From the NCBI GenBank assembly GCA_038503035.1, contig JAVSML010025157.1:343462-407461 (forward strand): DNA of 64,000 bases, in the 5' to 3' direction. Each line of letters starts with the position of its first letter. Positions within the stretch are counted from its first letter, which is position 1. The translations under genes and the position numbers were made by a program. Positions 12,416 to 22,261 of this stretch are shown one piece after another. This stretch comes from Crocodylus rhombifer (lineage: Eukaryota; Chordata; Crocodylia; Crocodylidae). The notes beneath the pieces are model-generated. The model was not told where the DNA came from. It saw nothing but the letters and a program-made list of their open reading frames with translations, and made no database searches.

Positions 12416-12981
12416 CAGGCAGTCCTGGACTTATAACGTTTTGCACTTACAATGTTTATAAACTGACACACTGTTTCAACTTTCTGACATCAGTTTCAAC
12501 TTTACAACACTTGATCTGACACCAAGCCATGCCAGTGAACAAGTCTGCTGTGCCACCCATCTCCCTGAAGAACATCTGTCCAAACTTCCTTGGACACTTC
12601 CTTTAAGAAAGCAGACAAGACTCCAGAAAAACCTGCAGTCAAGTCTCCTGAGAAGACTTCAGCCAAGAACCCTTCAAAAAGTCCAACCAAGAGCCCTTCA
12701 AAACATCCAACAAAAGTCTCCTCAAAGAAGTCCTTCCAAATCAATATGGTTGCTATTTACAATATAAATACATTAATGTAGTTATATTACTCATCTATAA
12801 TTGTTTGGGTACAAAATTCTGGGTTATTTTTGGTGAAAATAGGGCACAGGGCCTTGGTTCAGGAACCAATCCCACATTTATAACATTGTTTCTTATGGGC
12901 AAATTGGTTCCAAGTTAGAACGTTTCGACTTAAGACATGGTTTTCAGGAACCAGTTATGTCATAAATCTGAGGACTGCCTG
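12416..12981. mobile_element. Tc1/mariner (Tigger/pogo-like) MITE
   Basis: The 566-bp element has terminal inverted repeats: it begins CAGGCAGTCCTGGACTTA and ends AGGACTGCCTG. It is flanked by TA on both sides (12414-12415 and 12982-12983), the target duplication of Tc1/mariner elements. A short Lys/Ser/Pro-rich open frame at 12590-12781 (repeated KSPEK/KSPTK-like units) could be a relic of transposase, but I see no catalytic motif. It sits about 200 bp past the CDYL splice donor. Confidence 0.75.
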
Positions 12982-13179
12982 TAAAAGCTGAAACATTCTA
13001 AAAGGCTTTTTCAGTCATAGCTATTTAAAAACAAAGGAGTTGTGAAACTCTTTAGATTTGGTTTAATATGGGTAAAATAGGTCTGCTGAATGAGTAACTG
13101 TTTGCACGTGAATTAAAAAAAGAAAAAAAGAGAGCGAGCCCAACTTAACATATAATCCATGTAGACAGTTAACTTCTAA

Positions 13180-13185
13180 ACTTAC
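13180..13185 (-). other. Splice donor of the CDYL exon
   Basis: On the minus strand the junction reads AAAAG|GTAAGT, a near-consensus 5' splice site. The exon ends after the first base of a Gly codon, so the following intron is phase 1. This agrees with the known CDYL protein, which continues Asn-Gly-Lys-Gly across the junction. Confidence 0.85.
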
Positions 13186-13852
13186 CTTTTCCATTTATTG
13201 TTAATGCTGATGCAATTGTGGCTGTTACTGGCACTGGTAGCTGTGGCACTAGTGGATGTATCCTTGGCCGGCTCCCCATCCTAGCACGCTCTGCACCAGG
13301 TCCTAATAAAGCTCCCACTGGCTTTTCTGCTGCTACTTCTGGTGCTACAGAGTCTTCTTGATCCTGCTCTATGTGGTCCAGTTTATCAGGGCTGTCATTC
13401 TGAAAGCCATCAACTGCTGTCCTGCTCTTAATGGGACTTTTGGGCACAAGGATTTTGATACCTGATTTTGCAAGGTCCATATTTTTCCTGCCAGAAAGAG
13501 ATGGTGAATTGTTTTTCCGAAACTTTTGTGTGGCAGTGAACAATTGATTATTTTTTGACTCATGGTCTTTACCAATCACTAAAGATTTAGGAGATGTCTT
13601 TGAAAAAGAACTATTGGTAGACCTAGATATTTGTTTTCTGGCATTATTAGGAGAGGTCCTATTTGTCCGAGTTAATGTGCTTTCCTTTTGCTTTTCGTTG
13701 TGGCGTCTATTAAATTCATGTATATATTCCTCACAATTCACAAGGTGCTGTTCTGGTTCCCAGGTGTCATCTTCGCTGTCGTATCCTTTCCATCGTACTA
13801 AATATTCTGTTTTTCCCTTCTTGTTTTTTCTCTTGTCAACAATTTTCTCTAC
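13186..13852 (-). CDS. CDYL: CDYL chromodomain exon (internal exon, 667 bp)
   Basis: CDYL is a nuclear chromatin reader and corepressor. Its chromodomain binds methylated histone H3 and its C-terminal crotonase-like domain recruits HDACs and acts on crotonyl marks. This exon encodes 222 residues plus one base. Residues 1-55 are most of the chromodomain, with [17 protein letters not shown] and [14 protein letters not shown]; Trp21 and Tyr24 are two of the aromatic-cage residues. The rest is the basic linker, with [18 protein letters not shown] and the conserved [20 protein letters not shown] block. CDYL2 differs here (KWEYLIRWKGYGSTED), so CDYL is the better call. The first cage aromatic lies in the missing upstream exon. 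The downstream crotonase exons were not seen in 1-13185. There is no frameshift or stop, so the exon is intact. Confidence 0.97.
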
Positions 13853-13866
13853 CTGTTGAAAGAAAA
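13853..13866 (-). other. Splice acceptor of the CDYL exon
   Basis: On the minus strand a pyrimidine tract TTTTTCTTTCAACAG precedes the exon, with AG at 13853-13854. The exon starts GTAGAGAAAATT, giving Val-Glu-Lys-Ile in phase 0. Reading continues open upstream into the intron, but that part does not match the protein. Confidence 0.85.
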
Positions 13867-14599
13867 ATAAAAAGTTACACATGGCTGGGTATGTAAAGAG
13901 CAAAAAACATACAGAAAACAACTACACAGGAAACAGTTTTATAGGAAAGTAAATTAAAAAGACTGTTACAATTCAACAGTGTGGTTGTGCTCTTACATTT
14001 ATGACCAGTAATGCAGTTTACTACGTTTCATAACACTACTTCCAAATGATCACAGAATACCAAAAATATCCTCCAACAAATATTTTGAGAGTATAAACTC
14101 AATATAATGCATCTCAGTTGACAATATGGGCAGAATCCCAGGCCCAGTGAAATTTTGATACTAACTTGAATGATTTTAATCCTTCAAATGAATAAATAAT
14201 ATGCACATGTTATATACCTTGCAGATTTTTTAATATTATTTGGAGATCAAACATATGGCCCATGAAGCTGTGTCATCTGGCATGAGAGGATCCCAGAGAG
14301 GCCATGAATTTTTAGGGTGAGATGCATCCTGACCCAGCTAATGAGGAGAGCCCCAGTCATATTCTGGCCTGTGGGGCCAGGTGAGTTTGACATCCTTGGT
14401 TCAAGTATTTTATTTAGGATGGAACAGGTGAATTTTTGGCTCGTGGTGAACTATTCCCAAATTTACCAAGGGGATATTGGGCTGGGGAGTCTATGTGAAA
14501 GCAGTAGATGGGAAACAAGGTTGGGTTGTACATTGGCACACCCCTAGATTAGAGGAAAGGGACCAGGAGGGGTGGAGTCAGTGGTTTACTTTGGATTTT

Positions 14600-14630
14600 G
14601 GGGGGGGGGGGGGGGGGGGGAGGGGGGGGG
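14600..14630 (+). repeat. G-homopolymer tract (G21-A-G9)
   Basis: There are 21 consecutive G residues (14600-14620), one A and nine more G residues, followed by an A/G-rich tail to about 14660. It is a strong candidate for G-quadruplex or triplex structure, and also a likely site of sequencing error. It lies about 750 bp upstream of the CDYL exon. Confidence 0.8.
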
Positions 14631-14849
14631 AGAGAGGGGAAACTGAGGAGGGCAGGGGAAGTTGTTTGATTATACTTTCTTAGTTTAATATTTTATTCTG
14701 TTTTTGTGTTATACTGTAAGTTGCCCTGCATGTTATCTTTTTTAAGTCATCTTCTTGAAAAGAGCAGCATATAAATCTAATAAATGAATTAGCAAACAAA
14801 CTCAGGAACACAGCTATGCTTTTAGTGAAGGTAAAGAACTGCAGATCAG

Positions 14850-14980
14850 GAGGGCTGAGCCTGATCCTGGCTGGAGCCAAACTTTTTATATATTCTTGAG
14901 CACATCACTGTGCTCCAGGTATCTGCAAAACTGGGAATTTAGGGATCATATTTTTAGAGGAAGTGCAAGAACTGCTCAAA
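14850..14980 (+). mobile_element. Possible MIR/CORE-SINE relic
   Basis: The order of phrases resembles the conserved part of MIR-type SINEs: CACATCACTGTGCTCCAGGT, then CTGCAAAACTGGGAATT and AGGGATCATA. Divergence is high and neither end is visible. Confidence 0.35.
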
Positions 14981-16504
14981 GATCATCAGCCTCTTCATTC
15001 CACTTACTCCTGAACTTCAGATGATCCCCACTGATGTTCCCCATGACCCCATTTCAACCTTGAAGCTGCTGTTGCTCTCCTCCTTTCCATATTCTCCTCA
15101 TTCTAAAAGGTCTCTTCCTTTACACCTCCAGGTCCTAAACCTGATGCTGTGGCTATCATAAGCAAGGCAATGCCATGCAACAAACAGCAGCATTTATCTA
15201 GAATTCTGCCAACTGCCTAATGTACAGCAGCAGTACTGTTAAGCACAGTGTAAAAGGAAGGAAGGCACAGTATAAGAGTGAGTATTATGAGTGAAATCAT
15301 ACTTCTAGAATCAACACATCTGGTTAAAAGGCATCTCCAAGTTCTGAAATCATATATTTAAAGTGGCATGTTACTATAGCATATTTGGACTGCAAATGCT
15401 TTTTAATCTTTAAAATATGTTTCATTTGAATTACATTAATATTTTAGCTGCATCAGCTGTAAATATGTATGTACCAAATCTCTGTGGAAGAGCCCAGGAA
15501 GTCTGCTTTAGTATCCAATCATTAGGATTCTCTGTAACCACATAAATTTAAAGGTAGGAGAACCTTTTTATCAGAGCCCCCTTTACAAATATTGCTTTAT
15601 CATTCAAGAATACAGTTCTATTATTTCAACACATGTACACAAGTTATGGAAAAAAAATTTTAAAAAATCAGTTGCCAAAATATTTAACTAGTGTCCAATG
15701 GCTGGACTAAGAATAATTGGAATTTTTAAAAGATACTATGTCCAATTAGATTACTGTTTATGTACTTATTGGACTGATAAAAAATAGGTATGTATAGCAG
15801 ATTAAAACAGAGCCACTTGCATTTCCTAAAAATATCGTGTGAAAAACATCTTAATAAAAATGCTGATTCAAAGAAAGTAAATAAAAGTTTACCATACAGA
15901 TGCAAAACAATAAATCAACAAGAACTTAAGACTAGACTGTAAAGCACTTGCCAGTTTAAAATAAAAATGTTAAAATAAACCCTAAAAAAGAAAAGGAAAC
16001 ACCTGCTATTGTACTGTCAAAGAAGCTAGTGATAACGACTCTGTTTTACTTTTCCAATTTCTCTCTTGCTCGTATAACACAAAGATCAAAACACAAACCT
16101 CGGAAAAGATGAACTACAGATACTGGGAAAGTATTTTATATTCTCTAAAGACAAATCTTCATAATAAATCCAACCCACTAATGCCACAAAACTTCTAACA
16201 ATATCTTTTAAAACTATAAAATCAAGGAGAGCCAAATATTAAGGAGATGTTCTTTTAAAGAACTAAGGTAATTAGGAATAGGAATTTAGAAAGGAATCTC
16301 ATAGAATAAAGACCAACCCACAAACAATAAACAGAAAAATCAAATTATCTGTAGAACAGGCATGATTAAAAGTATATAGATAACTTCACCATATTTAACT
16401 ATATGCTTCAACACTACATATTTGTTACAAAAAACCCCAACCTGCTTTAATGTTACCCCGTGTGCACAAAGACCATCTTCCTTTTCATTTAATAAAGATG
16501 CTTA

Positions 16505-16690
16505 GTTCACCCGGGCCACAAGGTGCTGACTGCGCAGTCGTTACTGTGCAGTTGTACTGACAGATGGCATTTTTGTGATGTTGACTGCGCAGTAGCCCAA
16601 GACTAATGTGCAGTAGCGCTGTGTCACACTTTCTGTTGCACAAAGCCTGCGCAGTCAGTGTCTCATGTTGAAGTGGCCCAAGGGTGTACC
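16505..16690. mobile_element. PIF/Harbinger-type MITE with repeated TGYGCAGT motifs
   Basis: The 186-bp element is flanked by TTA on both sides (16502-16504 and 16691-16693), the 3-bp duplication typical of PIF/Harbinger. Its ends are inverted: GTTCACCCGGGCCAC on the left and GTGGCCCAAGGGTGTACC on the right. Inside, TGCGCAGT or TGTGCAGT occurs five times, partly as the palindrome ACTGCGCAGT. It resembles the Chompy-type MITEs reported from alligator, but the family name is an inference. It lies in the CDYL upstream intron. Confidence 0.7.
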
Positions 16691-16693
16691 TTA

Positions 16694-17689
16694 TTTCTCT
16701 AGATTTACACCACAAACTTAGTAGTAATTACTGTGGGATAAATTGCAGAAACATGATAAACTGCATTAGTTGTGCACTTTTTGGATCACCTCAACTTCAT
16801 TCTATTAATCCGATTCCCTTAGGACCACTCTGAAAATTGCAAACATCTCAGCAACTTTAAGACGGCTGCCATTTTCTTTTAAACTACAGCCACAACGTAT
16901 TTTTCCTCTCCCCTAAAATGCAGAAAATTCTTATGCTACCTCAATTCATACTAAACAGTGAAACAAAGATTATTTATCTTTACCTACTGGCCTGTTTAAG
17001 GTCCAATATTTTGTTCAGAAATCTGGATCAGAAACTGATATTCTGTCTTAAAAATCCTTCCTTTTTCAATGGTACAAGGAAGGAACCTGGAACCTACAAC
17101 ATGCAAAGCCAAGCTTGCAGATGTAGGACTTCAGTGGCAGGGAGAAGAGGCAGCTGGGTCCTACAGCCTCCCTCTCTCTCACCCAAGGTAAGTCATTCTG
17201 GCCCACAGACTATAAAGGTTGTTGACCATTGGTATAAGGCATTTATTTCCATTCTTAATATTACACATTAACACTGACATTATGACATGCAATGTAAGAA
17301 ATACAGCTCTAGTCCAAGATATTTTAAGTGACCAATTTAAAGTCCTGAGAAATAAACAATAAAGTCAAAATAATAAAAAATATACAAGAAAAAACAGTGA
17401 TGAATGAAATGGGGGAAGACACAGACCCTTATTGCACTATGAAAGGACCCATAAACCTCAACAGAGAATCAGATGGCCTTATTGACAAAAATATCCCTGC
17501 CTGATATGGTCTCAGACTGGACACAAGAGGTAGATGAAACAGCGAATGTATGGGTGGATGGGGAGGAAGTAGTAACAAAAACAGCAGCCAGGTCTGCCTG
17601 GAAGGGAGGGACGGCAGCCCCTCAGATTTTTCCTCATTGGAGGATGTGGAGGTATGAAGCCTGGAAGGGACTGCCCACCCCCAGTTCCC
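16694..17689. other. AT-rich intron, no recognised feature
   Basis: No gene or clear repeat seen. The open frame at 16918-17271 has no domain and no relative that I recognise. Confidence 0.5.
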
Positions 17690-18250
17690 CAGCAAATCCC
17701 AGGGATGGGGTCTGGGGCCAGGGAGGGAGTTTAAACCCCCTCCCCCAGCTCAGTGCACTACCCTGAGCCAGGACATGGCCATGCTTCCTGGTCTCCACTC
17801 AAGCAGGAAGCTGGGTGCAGGGGTGGTGGGGACAACAGCTTGGGAGGGACTGCTCCCCCCACAGCAAACCCCAGCTGGTAGCCTGACAGCTCCAGGGGAG
17901 GAGCCAGGTCCACCTGATGCTTTGGGACCTGGGCTAGAGTCTCATGTGGGCCATAGTGGGGGATTTAAAGCGTCTCTCTCCTTCACCTCAGCATGCTAGC
18001 CCCTCCACTCGAGCAGGGAAGGGGGAAATCCCTTGGAGCTTCAGTCCCTTCCCTTTGGCAGGCTGGGAGGCATACTATAGTGCCCTCCAGCTTCTGGCCT
18101 AAGCCACTGCAGGCAAGTAGCTGCATTTCCTGAATCAAAAGTGAACGTCTATCTACTTGCTTCTCAATTTAATCTCTGTAGCACAAACTAACCTGCAAAC
18201 ACTGAACTGATTCAGCCTCGGTCTTCTTGATTGTCTGCACTTAGCCCAAA
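17690..18250 (+). repeat. GC-rich dispersed repeat, copy 1
   Basis: Its last 200 bp match 51450-51665, with shared CTTAGCCACTGCAGGCA, GCTGCATTTCC and AATCAAAAGT blocks and a shared end TCTGNACTTAG. The GC-rich body contains two units about 230 bp apart, each with TTTAAA, CTCAG and CTCCACTCRAGCAGG (TTTAAA at about 17731 and 17963). The open frames across it are GC-driven and non-coding. The class is unknown; neither an inverted repeat nor a target duplication was found. Confidence 0.6.
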
Positions 18251-19556
18251 AGTCTAGGACAGGCTATATATACAGTTAGATCACAATGTATATACTTCAA
18301 CATTTAAATTAACAGAAAGGCCCCTAGAGATTACAGTAAACATATAGTGCACTTTGATAAAATATCCCAACATGGAATGGACATAAGTACATCATAAGCA
18401 TGTAGCAGGTGATAAAACAGAATATTCAAGATTAACTGAAAAACTCATGATTCCATTTTCCAATCCCACTATGATCCCTTCCTTAAAAGTTGCCTCTGCT
18501 TTTAGTTCAGACTAAGTTAATATAGAAAACAGCGCTGGAAGACCTATTGGATTTCACAATCTCTCTCTCATTACTAAAATGCCTTGGTTCCTGTCACTGA
18601 AACCCCCTGGTAAAGAGTAAAGAGGAACAAGGAACTTATTCCAGAATAAGTGTGCATGCATGGATTAATAAGGAACCATTACCATGTGGGTAGTTAGTAA
18701 AAAGTCATGCATAAAAGTACATCTGACCAGCTGACTGCGCCTCCACACTACATATTAAATCCATAAGAGAAACCAGTGTTAAACTTCTAATAGTCATATG
18801 CTAGCATTCAGACCTGAACGTAGTCAGTGCGCTTTACATTCAGGAAATGCAGTAATTGCTTACAAACCATCAGCTGCAACCAGTGAACTTACTGAACTGG
18901 CACAGCAATCACTCACACTGGAACGTCATCAGGATGTCAGCAAAATGAGACCCTACTTCTGTAAAAGTTGTTCCGATCTATTTAAATGAACAGAGGTAAT
19001 CAGGACTTCATCAGAAAAGACAGCATCTTTCTTGCACACTGCTTTACACCATGCTGGGCCCCTGGGTTCAGTAATGGCTCTGAGAGAAGAATCCTACAGA
19101 CAATCACAATCGCTACTCCATGCAAGAAACTAATGTTTCTCAGAAGTCACCATGCAAGTACTGAATGGATTCAGTCCCACCTGTGATATCTGGTGAAATC
19201 ACAGCTTGACAGATACATACACAACATTCATATATAAAAAAAAACAAAGACAAAAACAAACCAAACTTACCCTTGCTTCTCAAGGTACTTTGCCATGAAT
19301 ATTGGCAGGTGGCATGAACAGATAAAAAAAAATGAAGAAAAAAAACCTGTTACAATATATTTTTAACGTACTCAAAAACTACTTTAAAAATATTACCTTC
19401 AAAGCTTTCAAATTGGAATCGCTACTAGCGAAAGCTAGGTTATAATGCAACAAGTGTACTTCCTACTGGTTCATCTTCATTACATATGATAGGTCCAGGC
19501 TAGAAGAGGTGAATTTAAATTACTCCAAATGAGCTAATCTAGCCTAAGTAAAACTA
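18251..19556. other. AT-rich intron, no recognised feature
   Basis: No gene or clear repeat seen. Confidence 0.5.
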
Positions 19557-21234
19557 GGCGTGTCCACAAGTGCATTAATGAGCTGTAATTATGGCGCCTT
19601 AAGTTAATACCTATAATAACATGTATTAACGTAATGTGCTATAATTGGTGTTACTGTGCAGTAGCACCGCAGTGTGCATGCTTTTTTTGGGGTTCTATTA
19701 ATGTGCAGTAGACTAATTCTGTGTATTAGGCCATTGTGGTCCCTATTTTCAAAAAAGGGAGGAAGGAGGACCCAGGAAACTACAGGCCTGTTAGTTTTAC
19801 CTTGGTCCTAGGGAAGCTCTTTGAGAAAATTCTCTCAAAACACATCAAAACACGAAATTATCCAAAAATGCCTTGGTTCCACAAGGGACCAGCAGGGAAG
19901 ATTTTGCTTACATGGGTTCATTAGAGGCAGATCCTGTCAGACCAACCTGGCAGCCTTCTATAACCAGGTCACAAAATCCTTGGATGCAGGTGTCGCAGTG
20001 GATGTGGTCTTTCTGGACTTCAGGAAGGCCCTCTACACTGTCTCTGACTCCATTCTCATTAAAAAATTAGGCAACTGTGGCGTCAGTGCCTACACAGTCA
20101 GATGGGTCACAAATTGGCTAGAGGGCCGCACCCAGAAAGTGGCGGCGGACGGGTCATTTTTGACCTGGAGGGATGTGGACAGTGGGGTTCCCCATGGCTC
20201 AGTCCTTGGGCCCGCACTGTTCAACATCTTTATCAGCACCTTGGACAAGGAGGTGAAAAGTACCTTGTTCAGGTTTGCGGATGACACTAAGATGTGGGGA
20301 GAAGTGGGCACGTTAGAAGGGAGGGACAGGCTACAACTGGATCTGGACAGGTTATAAGGGTGGGCGGATGAGAACAGGATGGGTTTTAATAGTGACAAGT
20401 GCAAGGTACTACACTTGGGGAGGAAGAACCAGCAACATACCTACAGGCTGGGGAACTCCCTTCTTGTCAGCACAGAGGCAGAAAAGGACCTTGGAGTCCT
20501 TATCGATTCCAAGATGAACATGGGCTGCCAATGTGAGGACGAGACAGTAGGGCCAACCACACCTTATCATGCATCCACAGATGCATCACGAGCAGGTCCA
20601 AGGAGGTGATCCTCTCCTTCTATGTGACATTGGTCAGGCCACAGTTGTCTGCGTCCAGTTCTGGGTGCCGCACTTCAGGAGGGATGTGGATAGCATTAAG
20701 AGGGTCCAGAGGAGGGCCACTCGCATGATCAGGGGGCAGCAGGGTAGGCCCTATGAAGGAAGGCTACGAGACCTGAACCTGTTCAGCCTCCACAAGAGAA
20801 AGCTATGGGGATCTGGTGGCCGTCTATAAACTTACCAAGGAGGACCAGTGGGGAATGGGAGAGACCCTGTTCCCCCCAAGCACTACCAGGAGTAACTAGA
20901 AATAATGGTCATAAGTTGACTGAGAGTAGGTTCAGGCTGGACATCAGGAAGCACTACTTCAGTCAGGGCGACCAGGATCTGGAACCAACTTCCAAGGGAA
21001 GTGATGCTTGCTCCTACCCTGGGGGTCTTCAAAAGGAGGCTGGATGAACACCTTGCTGAGGTCGCTTGACCCCAGCATTCTTTCCTGCCCATGGCAGGGG
21101 GTTGGACTAATGTTCTGCTCAAGTCCCTTCTGACCCTACCAACTATGAAACTATTAGAATGGTTTTTGACTGCCACACTAATGCACAGTAGAATGAGTGT
21201 AAAGCACATTTAACACCTCATGTAGACGCACCCA
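19557..21234. mobile_element. MITE split by a CR1 insertion
   Basis: The left part (19557-19729) starts GGCGTGTCCACAAGTGC. The right part (21152-21234) ends ATGTAGACGCACC, the inverted partner GGTGCGTCTACAT. Both parts carry ATGYRCAGTAG, like the TTA-flanked MITE at 16505-16690. A CR1 lies between them. A hAT element begins exactly at its right edge. The target duplication could not be fixed. Confidence 0.55.
19730..21151 (+). mobile_element. CR1 LINE, 5'-truncated and degenerate
   Basis: It encodes a broken CR1 reverse transcriptase. VVPIFKKGRKEDPGNYRPVS starts near 19733, then RGRSCQTNLAAFYNQ, VFLDFRKA, VPHGSVLGPALFN and FADDTKMWG follow in several frames. A stop lies at 20355-20357 and frameshifts occur near 19870, 20570 and 20820. 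The 3' end has ACCAACTATGAAACTATTAG. TATTAG flanks it on both sides (19724-19729 and 21152-21157), a possible 6-bp target duplication. The subfamily (KEDPGNYRPVSFTLVLGK) is the same as at 26643-28406 and 43168-45614. Confidence 0.88.
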
Positions 21235-22253
21235 CAGTGTTGCCAAGTCCACTTATTATTAGCGGAATTGGGCTTGTTTTTCTAAAAGGTCCCTTTAAAA
21301 TTTTTAGAGTTACGGGTTGCAGTTTTTTGGCCTTATTTTATTTGCAGGTTGCTTATTTTGGGCTTTTTTGTAATACAGCCGTTCCCAAACTGCGGGTCAC
21401 GGTTGCAGAAACACGATGGAGTTGCATAAGGGCCCAACCCGGCCAGCATCTAGCTTCCGGGCGGGGCTGCTGCTGCTGCTGCCACCCCAGGGATCTGTGC
21501 GCCTTCCCCAATGTCTGGCTTGTTCTGGGTAACAGGTAGGGAGAGAGTGGGTGGGAAATGCACCTGGGCAGAAGTGTGGAGCCTGCACCCAGGGCAGTGG
21601 CAGGAGCATGGAGATCAGTGGGGGCAGAGTGTGGGTGTGAAGGAGGGTGGGGGGAGTGGAGACCCCTCACACACTCCTCCCCACAGCGCACAGCCCCTGC
21701 TGCCAGCAGCAGCAGCCCTCAGGGCACTTGTGGCCTGCACAGGCTTGGGTGCGTGGCTCCAGCCAGCACTGCACAGTGGGAGTTAGGAGTGCAGCCAGCC
21801 ATCTCTCATGCCCAGCCTTGCACCGCACGTGTGCAGCTCTGCATTACCAGGGAAAGCCAGCCAGCTGCCTTCTCAGCTCCATGCTGTGCAGGATCCGGGA
21901 AGCAGGGGGTGGGAAAGGCAGTTGGCTCCAGCTTGCACTGCTTCTCCTGCAATTGCACAGTCCTGCACGTGAGCTACACGGAACCTGTGCAGCGCTGGCT
22001 GCAACCACACATTGCAGGGTGCCAGTGCTCGTGCAGGCCATGAGTGCACCGAGGGCTGCACACCATGGCACAAAGTGTGTGCGGGGTCTCCACCCCCTCC
22101 ACCCTGCACCCCAAAATATCCTATTGCCTCCCCACACACACAGCCACAGGCCCTCACAAGCCCTCCACCCCCACTCACCTTTCTTTAAAATAGGATGGGT
22201 TTGTTTTTAAAGGCAGTGCCATTTTTTTTTTCTCATGTGACTTGGCAATATGG
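21235..22253. mobile_element. hAT-type non-autonomous element with GC-rich core
   Basis: Terminal inverted repeats: it begins CAGTGTTGCCAAGTCC and ends GTGACTTGGCAATATGG. The 8-bp flanks are CGCACCCA (21227-21234) and CACACCCA (22254-22261), matching at 7 of 8, the size expected for hAT. The core is GC-rich and contains a phrase near 21377 (CGTTCCCAAACTGCGGGTCA) typical of a second hAT-MITE family, so it may be composite. The several long open frames here overlap on both strands and are non-coding. Confidence 0.7.
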
Positions 22254-22261
22254 CACACCCA

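Larger units (their letters stand above)
13867..16501. other. CDYL upstream intron, first part
   Basis: AT-rich DNA with no further exon recognised. It holds the G-tract at 14600-14630 and a possible MIR-like SINE at 14850-14980. The segment 14693-14790 looks like the 3' tail of a retroposon, because it ends AGCATATAAATCTAATAAATG. The remainder shows nothing I can name. Confidence 0.5.

Noticed and set aside
1..13185. Further CDYL exons, including the crotonase-like domain
   Set aside because: I looked for the crotonase-domain sequence on the minus strand and found none, so these exons must lie outside the window.
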